Positions 1 to 5,507 are shown, numbered from the stretch's first letter. The stretch: DNA of 10,918 bases from Baffinella frigidus (GCA_026770585.1 MU646672.1:212394-223311); one strand, 5' to 3'. A program made the numbers and translations. The notes: generated from the sequence alone by a model not told the origin.

Positions 1-115
1 TTGGGGTTTGGGGTTTGGGGTTTGGGGTGTAGGGTGTAGGATTTAGGGTTTCGGGTTTCGGGTTCAGGGGTTGGGGTTTGGAATTTGGGGTTTAGGGTGC
101 AGGGGTTTGGGGAGT
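1..115 (+). repeat. Telomere-like G-rich block, TTTGGGG variant
   Basis: The window opens with four GGGG tracts separated by TTT (1-27), then mixed GGGTGTAGG, TTTAGGG and TTTCGGG units. The G-rich strand is the plus strand. Four G4 tracts with 3-nt loops form a textbook G-quadruplex pattern. The units are mostly 7 bp, but the block is too mixed to be an active telomere end. Confidence 0.85.
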
Positions 116-156
116 TGCCGCTTTTCATGTCGAGGTGCATGAAAACTCCCCGGGAT
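114..156. repeat. Dispersed module TTGCCGCTTTTCATGTCGAG, copy 1
   Basis: This stretch matches 372-422 and, more weakly, 602-643. The shared parts are GCCGCTTTTCATGTCGAGGT and a following ACTCCCCG. Copy 1 has extra bases between the two parts. Each copy adjoins telomere-like sequence. No function is recognised. Confidence 0.75.
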
Positions 157-310
157 TGCAAAGCGTCGCAACACCCAACCCCAAACAGTTTGGGACTAAC
201 CCCCAAAAGGGTTGGGGCGGACCCCCAAACTGTTTACCTGCACCGCAGATGGCACCCTACACCCCAGACCAGCCGGGTTTTGGGCCGCGAACCTCACTAG
301 ACCACACACT
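157..310. repeat. C-rich degenerate telomere-like segment with internal repeat
   Basis: On the plus strand this is C-rich (CCCAAAC, CCCCAAAAGGG), so telomere-like polarity has switched relative to 1-115. Positions 195-248 recur in direct orientation at 926-986, with the shared core GGGCGGACCCC and the shared end TACCTGCACCGCAG. Short frames cross it on the plus strand, but they follow the repeat and have no domain. Confidence 0.7.
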
Positions 311-371
311 AGGCTGACCCCCGCTCTCAACAACACAACCGTTCACAAAATTAGGGTTGAGGGTTTGGGGG

Positions 372-422
372 TTTGCCGCTTTTCATGTCGAGGTGCAGCG
401 ACTCCCCGTAGTACATTTCCTG
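372..422. repeat. Dispersed module, copy 2
   Basis: This copy contains GCCGCTTTTCATGTCGAGGT followed by GACTCCCCGTAGTACATTTC. It is preceded by a short telomere-like run (351-371). The second half matches copy 3 at 619-643 with a single-base difference in GTAGTACA/GTAATACA. Confidence 0.75.
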
Positions 423-426
423 TTGA

Positions 427-560
427 GGAAAATGTTGCATTAGCAAAACATATTGCATCAGCTTTTTTATTTATTATTAAAACCTAAATTTAGGGAAATG
501 ATGAATTAGCTGAAAATATTGCGTTAGCGGAAAATATTGGATTAAAATACTGGATTAAAA
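427..560. repeat. AT-rich patch with short degenerate repeats
   Basis: An AT-rich island lies between GC-rich telomere-like blocks. It repeats the theme AAAATATTGCRTTAGC (427-461 and again 506-545) with imperfect spacing, and holds a run of T and ATT units near 462-480. No gene or RNA is recognised. Confidence 0.6.
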
Positions 561-601
561 CCGCTTACCCCCAAACCGCAACTCCAAAATCCAAACCCCA
601 A

Positions 602-643
602 GCCGCTCTCCATGTCGATGACTCCCCGTAATACATTTCCTGT
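602..643. repeat. Dispersed module, copy 3
   Basis: A shortened copy: GCCGCTCTCCATGTCGATGA followed by CTCCCCGTAATACATTTCCT. It lacks the GGTGCAGC spacer seen in copy 2. Confidence 0.65.
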
Positions 644-662
644 GGGGGACATTAATAGGGTA

Positions 663-808
663 ACGGCCTGAAAATGGGGTAGTTAGGCCTACGGCATTGC
701 CTAGGACCTCCTACCGTAGGCCGAGACTTTTTGGTCCTAGGATCCCTCGGCCTACGGTAGGAGGTCCTGGGCAATGCCGTAGGCCTAACTACCCCATTTT
801 CAGGACGT
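663..808. mobile_element. Foldback element F1 (MITE-like), TA-flanked
   Basis: Arms 661-725 and 746-810 (65 bp each, TA included) are reverse complements at 63 of 65 positions, with a 20-nt loop that itself contains the palindrome TCCTAGGA. The ends read TA-ACGGCCTGAAAATGGGG and its inverse, with TA on both outer sides (661-662 and 809-810). Non-coding size, long terminal inverted repeats and TA borders fit a MITE of the Tc1/mariner type by general knowledge of that class. TA is self-complementary, so it could simply belong to the inverted repeat. No transposase is present. Confidence 0.75.
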
Positions 809-852
809 TAGCCTGTGAACATAGTGTATGATACTTTCAGGTTGCAGGGTCG

Positions 853-919
853 AGGGCCCTAGATCCCAAACGGGTTAGGTTCACCCCCAACCGTGTTAGA
901 GTTAAGCAACCCTACACGG
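853..919. repeat. Long-range inverted repeat, arm 1
   Basis: This 67-bp stretch is the reverse complement of 3468-3534 at 64 of 67 positions, with no gaps. It starts AGGGCCCTAGATCCCAAACG and ends AAGCAACCCTACACGG. The arms are 2.5 kb apart. High identity suggests a recent duplication or inversion compared with the degenerate flanks. Confidence 0.9.
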
Positions 920-925
920 ATTGTG

Positions 926-986
926 GCTAACCCCAAAACGGGTTAGGGCGGACCCCACAACGGGTTGGGTTGTACCTGCACCGCAG
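926..986. repeat. Direct repeat of 195-248
   Basis: Shares CTAACCCC, GGGCGGACCCC and the end TACCTGCACCGCAG with 195-248. An extra ACGGGTTGGG-type unit makes this copy slightly longer. Confidence 0.65.
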
Positions 987-1200
987 CGTAAACTCTAACC
1001 CGTTTCGGGTTCACGAGAACCCTAGACCCTGAAACCTAAATCCCAAACCCTTCACCATAGACCCTTCCAAACGTGAACGGCCGTGGAGAGCAGCCAAACG
1101 GGTTGGGGTTGGGGCGATTGGGGGGTTAGGGTTTGGGGAACGATTCTCGGAAACCCTAAACCCCCAAACCCTGAACGGCGGCGAAGGGCAGCTATGCTGG
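987..1200. repeat. Degenerate telomere-like DNA, both polarities
   Basis: C-rich telomere-like units (CCCTAGACCCTGAAACC, 1020-1065) are followed by G-rich units (1101-1140), then C-rich again (1150-1168). The segment ends with GAACGGCGGCGAAGGGCAGC (1171-1190), a motif that recurs near 2142 and, in part, at 2706 and 3122. No gene is visible. Confidence 0.6.
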
Positions 1201-1234
1201 GACTAGCCTCTAGCCCTTGGAGGTGGCTCCAATA

Positions 1235-1319
1235 GTGCTCTGGGGCATTTTCGATTTACCCTGGATCGGGGTCGGATCCGACCCCGATCCAAGGTAAAAT
1301 CCAAGACCTTCCAGGGCAC
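1235..1319. mobile_element. Foldback element F2 (MITE-like), TA-flanked
   Basis: A hairpin of about 85 bp with a perfect 28-bp palindromic core (1263-1290, centred on CGGATCCG). The arms continue imperfectly outward to GTGCTCTGG and CCAGGGCAC. TA lies on both outer sides (1233-1234 and 1320-1321). The arms differ by one indel and several substitutions outside the core. Only 13 bp separate its right TA from the left TA of the next element. Confidence 0.7.
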
Positions 1320-1336
1320 TATTTGCGCGACTTTTA

Positions 1337-1480
1337 TCTCAGAAAACGAGTTCTAAAACTCGTTTTCTTAAGTCAATTCCTCTACAAATTTGTCAACTTG
1401 TGCGGAGAGTAAAGAATAAGTTCACGAATTTGTAGGGGAATTGACTTGAGAAAACGAGTTTTAGAACTCGTTTTCTGAGA
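1337..1480. mobile_element. Foldback element F3 with nested hairpins, TA-flanked
   Basis: Arms 1333-1399 and 1418-1484 (67 bp each) pair at 63 of 67 positions around an 18-nt loop. Each arm also holds its own palindrome (AGAAAACGAGTT/AACTCGTTTTCT), so each arm can fold alone and the single strand could form a branched structure. TA sits at 1335-1336 and 1481-1482, next to TCTCAGAAAA and its inverse. It is non-coding. The minus-strand open frame through it follows the hairpin. Confidence 0.75.
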
Positions 1481-1492
1481 TAAACTTGGGAT

Positions 1493-1523
1493 GGCTGGTG
1501 GAGAATGCCAGGTGCTACCAGCC
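1493..1523. repeat. Short hairpin between F3 and F4
   Basis: GGCTGGT and ACCAGCC (7-bp stem) enclose a 17-nt loop. It is reported because it fills most of the gap between two large foldback elements. Confidence 0.45.
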
Positions 1524-1530
1524 TTGGGTA

Positions 1531-1748
1531 GAGCGTTTGCGATAATTGTTGTCCATTTTGGACGTACGGTTTTCCGGTTTTCCGGTTTTGAAAGGGACTT
1601 TTAGGACGTGACAAGGATTTTAAATAGTACCAGAATTGCGCCTTTTGGTACCATTTGAAATCCTTGTCACGTCCTATAAGTCCCTTTTCAAAACCGGAAA
1701 ATCAGGAAACCGTACGTCCAAAACGGACAACAATTACCGCAAACGCTC
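1531..1748. mobile_element. Foldback element F4 (MITE-like), TA-GAGCG ends
   Basis: This is the longest foldback in the window. Arms 1529-1632 and 1646-1750 pair with about eight mismatches and one gap, around a 13-nt loop. The ends are TA-GAGCGTTTGCG and its inverse, with TA at 1529-1530 and 1749-1750. The inner end of the stem is AGTACCA/TGGTACC. The outer GAGCG and the inner GGTACC theme are shared with F5, which points to one family. A transcript would form a stem of about 100 bp, a plausible source of small RNAs (inference). Confidence 0.78.
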
Positions 1749-1779
1749 TAGTTGTTCTCAGGTTTCGGGTTTCGGGTTG

Positions 1780-1804
1780 CAGGGTCTACGGTTCACGTGA
1801 ACCC
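1780..1804. repeat. CACGTG-centred strand-switch junction, copy 1
   Basis: G-rich TTTCGGG units run into GCAGGGTCTACGGTTCACGT and switch to C-rich AACCCC units. The 14-bp palindrome GGTTCACGTGAACC is at 1790-1803. Close copies are at 2646-2670 and 2831-2855, and a diverged reverse copy is at 1007-1031. Confidence 0.7.
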
Positions 1805-1822
1805 CTAACGGGTTGGGGCTTA

Positions 1823-1992
1823 GAGCGCTGTGCAGAGAAGTTGGCCACGTGAAATAATGGAAAATTGAGAAATTGGAGCCATTTTGTCAACTTTTGAGAA
1901 ATTTGGTACCAACAATTTCTCAAAAGTCGACAAAATGGCTCCATTTCCCCATTTCCCGATTTTTCCGTGGCCAACTTCTCGGCACAGCGCTC
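1823..1992. mobile_element. Foldback element F5 (MITE-like), TA-GAGCG ends
   Basis: Ends are TA-GAGCGCTGTGC and its inverse, with TA at 1821-1822 and 1993-1994. The arms pair along nearly their whole length to a central palindrome TTGGTACCAA (1903-1912), leaving almost no loop. The middle of the stem (about 1850-1875 against 1942-1968) is more diverged. The flanks GGTTGGGG and CCCCCAACC extend the palindrome by chance or by target choice. It shares the terminal GAGCG and central GGTACC with F4. Confidence 0.75.
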
Positions 1993-2003
1993 TACCCCCA
2001 ACC

Positions 2004-2135
2004 AGGTTGGGGTCTGGGGTTTTGGATTTAGGGTTTGGGGAACGGTTTTAGGGTTTGGGGGTTTACCCCTGACCGGGTTGGGTTCTAGGGTTTTTGATTT
2101 AGTGTTTGGGCAACAGTTTTTGGAGACTCTGGACG
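2004..2135 (+). repeat. G-rich telomere-like block
   Basis: Units such as TTTAGGGTTTGGGG occur with interruptions, G-rich on the plus strand. It includes two near-duplicates of the theme GGGGAACGGTTTTAGGGTTTG. No gene is visible. Confidence 0.65.
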
Positions 2136-2182
2136 CCACACCTGAACGGCAGCGAAGGCAGGGGTACCTCGCTCATAAGAAA

Positions 2183-2197
2183 CCCCCCCCCCCCCCC
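2183..2197. repeat. Poly-C run (C15)
   Basis: Fifteen consecutive C residues lie directly before the CTAGGACCACC module. The second copy of that module is also preceded by a C run (2473-2479). Confidence 0.9.
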
Positions 2198-2283
2198 TAG
2201 GACCACCATAGGGCCCTAGGCATAGGCCTACTGTAGGGAGCCATGAGGGGACGAGCATGAGAGGCGAGACGAGCATCGGGCAG
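2196..2283. repeat. 88-bp dispersed module, copy D1
   Basis: Matches 2481-2568 at 83 of 88 positions, ungapped. The first half is rich in CCTAGG/TAGGCCTA words. The second half contains GAGCCATGAGGGGACGAGCA, which also occurs without the first half near 2721 and 3137. The two halves therefore behave as separate sub-modules. Confidence 0.88.
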
Positions 2284-2447
2284 CATTAGGGGTTTCCAAC
2301 ACCACACGGGTTGGGGCCCCCCAATGAATTGGCGAGCACCCAACAGTCAAAAGGAGTGAGGGAAAGATGGTTTACCCCCGAACGGGTGAGGGTGTATCAG
2401 AACGTAGATAAGGGGGGGTGCCGGGACAGCCGCGAGGGGGGGGCATG

Positions 2448-2480
2448 AGGGGGGGCGGTATGAGCGAAACCGCCCCCCCT
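2448..2480. repeat. Perfect G/C-run hairpin
   Basis: AGGGGGGGCGGT (2448-2459) and ACCGCCCCCCCT (2469-2480) form a perfect 12-bp stem with a 9-nt loop. It abuts the start of module D2. It resembles a bacterial terminator stem in form only. The eukaryotic context and the absence of a T-run argue against that role. Confidence 0.75.
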
Positions 2481-2568
2481 CCTAGGTCCACCATAGGGCC
2501 CTAGGCATAGGCCTACTGTAGGGAGCCATGAGGGGACGAGCATGCGCGGCGAGACGAGCAGCGGGTAG
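2481..2568. repeat. 88-bp dispersed module, copy D2
   Basis: Partner of 2196-2283, with five substitutions in 88 bp. It continues into GGGTAGTTCATCTCAGG, which is shared with the copy ending near 3190. Confidence 0.88.
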
Positions 2569-2579
2569 TTCATCTCAGG

Positions 2580-2640
2580 CTTCGGGTTTCGGGTTTCGGG
2601 TTTGGGGGTTCGGGTCTCGGGTTTCGGGTTTGGGGTTTTG
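2580..2640 (+). repeat. TTTCGGG telomere-variant block
   Basis: Consecutive TTTCGGG units occur with a few TTTGGGG and TCTCGGG changes. Similar TTTCGGG patches occur at 1761-1776, 2787-2830 and 5227-5256, each adjoining non-telomeric modules. Confidence 0.8.
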
Positions 2641-2645
2641 GGTCT

Positions 2646-2670
2646 CAGGGTCTACGGTTCACGTGAACCC
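2646..2670. repeat. CACGTG-centred strand-switch junction, copy 2
   Basis: CAGGGTCTACGGTTCACGTG then AACCC, identical to 1780-1804 over 25 bp. The palindrome GGTTCACGTGAACC is at 2656-2669. It again separates G-rich from C-rich telomere-like polarity. Confidence 0.72.
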
Positions 2671-2689
2671 GAAACGGGTTTGGGAGTTT

Positions 2690-2750
2690 GGGGTGTAGGT
2701 ACCTGGACGGTAGCGAAGGGGAGCCATAAGGGGACGAGCATGAGCGGCGA
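2690..2750. repeat. GACGAGCATGAGCGGCGA module D3 and empty site for F6
   Basis: The sequence GGGGTGTAGGTACCTGGACG runs into GCGAAGGGGAGCCATAAGGG and GACGAGCATGAGCGGCGA. The same order is present at 2900-3160, but there a 205-bp foldback interrupts it after GGTGTA. This copy is therefore the uninterrupted version of that site, with the single TA at 2696-2697. Confidence 0.75.
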
Positions 2751-2830
2751 AAGTTGATCTTGGGCATCGACTAGTTGATCTCAGGCGTCGGGTCTCGGGT
2801 TTCGGGCTTCGGGTTTCCGGTTTCGGGTTT

Positions 2831-2855
2831 CAGCGTCTACGATTCACGCGAACCC
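2831..2855. repeat. CACGTG-type junction, diverged copy 3
   Basis: CAGCGTCTACGATTCACGCG then AACCC. The central palindrome is broken (CACGCG instead of CACGTG). TTTCGGG units lie to its left and C-rich units to its right, as in the other copies. Confidence 0.6.
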
Positions 2856-2906
2856 CTCCCAAACTGGTTCGGGTTCACCCCCGAACAGTTTGGGGTTTGG
2901 GGTGTA

Positions 2907-3111
2907 CCACCAGCAACCCGTAGCAGCTTATACCGGGTACTCGCAAGGATTCGGGTATTTTATTGGGGAAACAATCTTTCCTATGACCCTACAGTAGGAA
3001 ACCCTAGGGACCTCGAATTGCTGACGGGAGATACCGAAGAGATTTCTTCGGTTTAGCTGAAAATTACTTCAGTACCCGATCCGGATATAATCTGCAGCGG
3101 GTTGCTGGTGG
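2907..3111. mobile_element. Foldback element F6 (MITE-like) with TA target duplication
   Basis: Terminal inverted repeats start CCACCAGCAACCCG and end CGGGTTGCTGGTGG. Arms 2905-2940 and 3071-3113 pair imperfectly. Inside are two independent hairpins, TTTCCTA/TAGGAAA (2977-3001) and ACCGAAG/CTTCGGT (3033-3052), so the folded strand would be branched. TA occurs at 2905-2906 and 3112-3113. The flanks joined across one TA, GGGGTGTAGGTACCTGGACG, are found uninterrupted at 2690-2709. That supports a true insertion with a 2-bp TA duplication. The plus-strand frame crossing it has no domain. Confidence 0.85.
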
Positions 3112-3113
3112 TA

Positions 3114-3190
3114 GGTACCTGGACGACCGCGAAGGTGAGCCATGAGGGGACGAGCATGAGCGGCGAGACCAGCATCGGGTAGTTCATTTC
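3114..3190. repeat. GACGAGCATGAGCGGCGA module D4
   Basis: Continuation of the site interrupted by F6: GGTACCTGGACG, GCGAAGGTGAGCCATGAGGG, GACGAGCATGAGCGGCGAGA, then ATCGGGTAGTTCAT. A partial further copy (GACGAGCATCGGGCATTTGG) is at 3643-3662. Confidence 0.75.
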
Positions 3191-3217
3191 CAGCGCCTTG
3201 ATCCAGTCTGTTTTGGG

Positions 3218-3320
3218 TTATATGTTAGGTTCAGGGTTATGTTTGAGGTTGAGGGGTTATGTGTTAGGTTTAGGGTCATGTGTTAGGTCTAGGGTCATGT
3301 GTTAGGTTTAGGGTTAGAGG
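3218..3320 (+). repeat. 22-bp minisatellite of telomere-like origin
   Basis: About four imperfect units of GGGTCATGTGTTAGGTTTAG, the clearest at 3262-3318. The unit mixes telomere-like TTAGG words with a fixed TCATGTG insert, so it looks like an expanded mutated telomere segment. Confidence 0.7.
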
Positions 3321-3445
3321 TTGGGGTTTCGGGTGTAGGTGCGTGCTCCACTCTGTAGCGGTTCGGGTTTGGGGTTTAGGGTTTGGGGTTTAGGGTGTAT
3401 GTTTCAGAGTTCAGGGATCTGGTGTTAGGGGTTCACGATTCAAGT
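3320..3445 (+). repeat. Degenerate telomere-like block
   Basis: G-rich units on the plus strand, including TTTGGGGTTTAGGGTTTGGG (3367-3392), interrupted by a short unique piece near 3337-3362 (GTGCGTGCTCCACTCTGTAG). Confidence 0.65.
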
Positions 3446-3467
3446 GTTAGGGTCGCCACACACCCAA

Positions 3468-3534
3468 CCGTGTAGGGTTGCTTAACTCTAACACATTTGG
3501 GGGTGAACCTGACCCGTTTGGGATCTAGGGCCCT
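3468..3534. repeat. Long-range inverted repeat, arm 2
   Basis: Reverse complement of 853-919 with three substitutions in 67 bp. The flanks do not match beyond the arm, apart from telomere-like words. Confidence 0.9.
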
Positions 3535-3685
3535 GCACAGGGTTAAGCTGCACCCACACAGATACACCCTAACAAGCTACACCCTAACAAGTTAAGGCGT
3601 TAGGGTGCAGGGTTTCAGGGTGCAGTCCGGGACTAGCATGCGACGAGCATCGGGCATTTGGTTTCCAACGCCTTGGTCCATTCTG
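3535..3685. repeat. Short mixed repeats, no gene
   Basis: Contains a tandem pair of TACACCCTAACAAG (3564-3592), C-rich telomere-like words, a partial GACGAGCATCGGGCATTTGG module (3643-3662) and a CCAACGCCTTGGTCCATTCT piece related to 3190-3212. Nothing in it looks coding. Confidence 0.5.
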
Positions 3686-3925
3686 TAGGGTGTGGGGTTT
3701 GGGGTTTGGGGTTTAGGGTTTGGGGTTTGGGGTTTGGGGTTTGGGGTTTGGGGTTTAGGGTTTGGATTTTAGGGTTTAGGGTTTAGAGTTTAGGGTTTAG
3801 GGTTTAGTCTTCAGGGTTCAGGAATCAGGGTTTGGGGATGAGTGTGTAGGGTTTAGGGTTTAGGGTTCGGCGTTTCGGGTTTAGCGTTTAGCGTGTAGCG
3901 TTTAGGGTTGAGTTTTGAAGGTTTG
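3686..3925 (+). repeat. Telomere-like array rich in TTTGGGG, G-quadruplex-prone
   Basis: Runs of TTTGGGG (3698-3711 and 3719-3753, broken by single TTTAGGG units) pass into TTTAGGG/TTTAGAG and then degenerate GTTTAGCG units. The 7-bp phase is kept through most of it. Many adjacent GGGG tracts with 3-nt loops predict G-quadruplexes on the plus strand. Confidence 0.85.
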
Positions 3926-3937
3926 GGGTTTATCGAC

Positions 3938-4045
3938 CGTTCGGGTCATAGAGGCACATCGTTTTGAGGGTTTAGGGTTTAGATTTTGGGGTTAAAGATG
4001 TGGGGTCTGGGATGCGGGATTGCCTTTTGGGTCATAGAGGCAGAT
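3938..4045. repeat. Repeated GGGTCATAGAGGCA motif in telomere-like DNA
   Basis: The motif TGGGTCATAGAGGCA or its near match occurs at 3943-3956 and 4028-4042, with telomere-like words between. The second copy is followed by a short unique stretch (GAAAGTCGTTCCTGTCGCTC). No gene is recognised. Confidence 0.55.
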
Positions 4046-4089
4046 AGGAAAGTCGTTCCTGTCGCTCACTTGCGAGAGATCCGTGGCCT

Positions 4090-4450
4090 GCGTCAGGGTT
4101 TAGGCTTTCGGATTTAAGGGTTTGGGGTTTGAGTATAGGGGTGAGGGGTTGAAGGTTGGGGATTAGGTTTGGTGTTTGGGGTTAACGGTTTTACGGTTTG
4201 AGGTGTTGGGTTGAGGGTTGAGGGTGTAAGGTTTCGGGTTTAGGTGTTAGGGGTTAGGGGTTAGGGGTTGGGTTTGAGGGTTTACCAAGCGGGTTTTGCC
4301 CATTTGGTTTGACTGGGAGATGGCGATAAACTTCCAAACTTCATCTGGATCCCAAGGAGGGTTTAGGGTTCAGGGTTTAGGGTTTAGCGTTTAGGGGTTA
4401 GGGGTTAGGGGTTAGGGGTTAGGGGTTGGGGTTGAGGGTTCAGAGTTTTG
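4090..4450 (+). repeat. Degenerate telomere-like block with TTAGGGG runs
   Basis: G-rich telomere-like DNA on the plus strand, interrupted by unique sequence at about 4285-4360. Two homogeneous TTAGGGG runs stand out: 4247-4267 (three units) and 4391-4425 (five perfect units). The TTAGGGG unit keeps the 7-bp length but moves one base from the T tract to the G tract. Confidence 0.75.
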
Positions 4451-4472
4451 GGGGTGCACCTACGGAACGGCG

Positions 4473-4522
4473 CATCTCCATTTTCGCGTACTGCACCTGT
4501 CGACAACGCAGAGAGAGAGAGA
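4473..4522. repeat. GA-tailed direct repeat, copy 1
   Basis: CATTTTCGCGTACTGCACCTGTCGACAACGC-type sequence followed by a GA run. It matches 4723-4770 with few changes. The frame that spans both copies ends in the second GA run and has no domain. Confidence 0.8.
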
Positions 4523-4617
4523 GGGGTGTTTAGGCATGGGGGGATGGGGCACTGTATCACTCAACTCACGGCTCTCGGGGCCTATCGAGGAACTGTATCG
4601 AGAATAATAATGAAGAC

Positions 4618-4671
4618 CAAAAAGAAGAAGAAGAAGAAGAAGAATCAGGCTCTGTTCTGTTCTGCTCTGTT
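4618..4671. repeat. AAG and TTCTG microsatellites
   Basis: An (AAG)n run (about 4622-4644) is followed by about four units of TTCTG/CTCTG (4651-4671). They lie between the two copies of the GA-tailed direct repeat. Confidence 0.85.
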
Positions 4672-4722
4672 TGGTTTAGAATTTAGGGTGTGGGTTTATG
4701 TTTGGAACCTCTTTATCAGGTC

Positions 4723-4770
4723 TTCATTTTTGCGTACTGCACCTGTCGACAACGCAGAGAGAGAGAGAGA
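4723..4770. repeat. GA-tailed direct repeat, copy 2
   Basis: Repeats GCGTACTGCACCTGTCGACA followed by ACGC and a longer GA run than copy 1. Its upstream piece TTTGGAACCTCTTTATCAGG (4701-4720) recurs in modified form at 4875-4894 as TTTGGAACCTCTTGATTCAG. Confidence 0.8.
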
Positions 4771-4905
4771 GAGGTGTTCTTAGGGCGCGCGGAGGTGAAG
4801 CCGGGGGGAGTTAAGTAGAGGTGGAGCAATTTATTAAAAAACTTGTGCCTACTGGTTTAACCCTCTGTTCTTTTTGGAACCTCTTGATTCAGTCCTGCGA
4901 ACCCA

Positions 4906-4938
4906 CACCACGGGCTACGAAGGGATGTTCGGTCGCCC
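4906..4938. repeat. Partial copy of CCACACAG element end
   Basis: CCACACCACGGGCTACGAAG followed by GGATGTTCGGTCG duplicates the left end of the element that starts at 4952. The two starts are 46 bp apart. Confidence 0.65.
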
Positions 4939-4945
4939 CACATTG

Positions 4946-5123
4946 ACCCTCCCACACAGCGGGCTACGAAGGGATGTTCGGTCCAATTCGGGCCACCTTT
5001 CCGTTGCCGTATCCGCAGGAACCCCCCTATATCCCTACGTTATTGCCTACCGTTGGGGCTTGTGTCTTCACACGCTTATGGGTTGTTCACAAAATGCCTT
5101 CGAAGTCCGCTGTGTGGATGGGT
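4946..5123. mobile_element. CCACACAG-ended small element, copy 1
   Basis: Terminal inverted repeats are CCACACAGCGGGCTACGAAG (from 4952) and its imperfect inverse ending at 5117. The inner sequence (GGGATGTTCGG, TTTCCGTTGCC, CGCAGGAACCCCCCTAT) matches the element at 10360-10494 in the same order. Two copies with the same ends and body suggest a MITE or another small dispersed element. No clear target duplication is visible. A plus-strand frame through it is not conserved as protein in the other copy as far as I can read. Confidence 0.7.
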
Positions 5124-5214
5124 TGGCAGTGCAAAGAAAAGAGTTAACTGTAAAAAAATAGTTGACTTAAGAGAGAGGCCACGCGCACAGAGGAAGGTGG
5201 TGCTTTTTCGTGAT

Positions 5215-5265
5215 GCCGGGTTTCTGGTTTCGGGTTTCGGGTTTTGGGTTTCGGGTTTTATGGTG
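5215..5265 (+). repeat. TTTCGGG telomere-variant patch
   Basis: GGGTTTCTGGTTTCGGGTTT then TTTTGGGTTTCGGG, G-rich on the plus strand. It ends directly before foldback F7. The opposite strand reads as a short proline/asparagine-rich frame, which is an artefact of the repeat. Confidence 0.75.
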
Positions 5266-5277
5266 TAGGATTTCATA

Positions 5278-5401
5278 CGCAAACACTTATAATTTATAAA
5301 CTGGATTCAATGAAATTTACTGCACATAACGATGTTTACATGTAATATTAAAGCAAATATGTAGTAATTTTGATTGAAATCCAGCTTATAAATTACAAGT
5401 G
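5278..5401. mobile_element. Foldback element F7 (AT-rich MITE-like), TA-flanked
   Basis: Arms about 5272-5327 and 5358-5407 pair. The shared core is CACTTRTAATTTATAARCTG followed by GATTTCAAT-like sequence. The left arm carries a 6-base extra piece (GCAAAC) after the TA. TA is at 5276-5277 and 5402-5403. The palindrome TTACATGTAA (5336-5345) lies near the centre. Its base composition is much more AT-rich than F1-F6, suggesting a different family. Confidence 0.7.
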
Positions 5402-5507
5402 TATGAACCGACGTTCTGAATATCGGGTCTCAGATTCCAAGGCGGAATATGATGAGATTGAGGTGCGTCGCGACATGCGGAGATCCTACTTTGACTTTTA
5501 CGTTTTA

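Noticed and set aside
1870-1895. Possible dinoflagellate spliced-leader relic (GCCATTTTG word in GAGCCATTTTGTCAAC)
   Set aside because: Only a short word agrees with the known leader; the remainder differs, and it lies inside the F5 stem arm.
1393-2276. Frames of 60-117 aa across the foldback region
   Set aside because: Sense and antisense frames mirror each other through the inverted repeats; no transposase motif is present.
2448-2480. Rho-independent terminator
   Set aside because: The stem is strong but there is no T tract, no gene upstream, and the window looks eukaryotic.
4448-5268. Frames of 71-111 aa as small genes
   Set aside because: They include AAG, GA and telomere-like repeats or the CCACACAG element. 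The peptide is not visibly kept in the second element copy.
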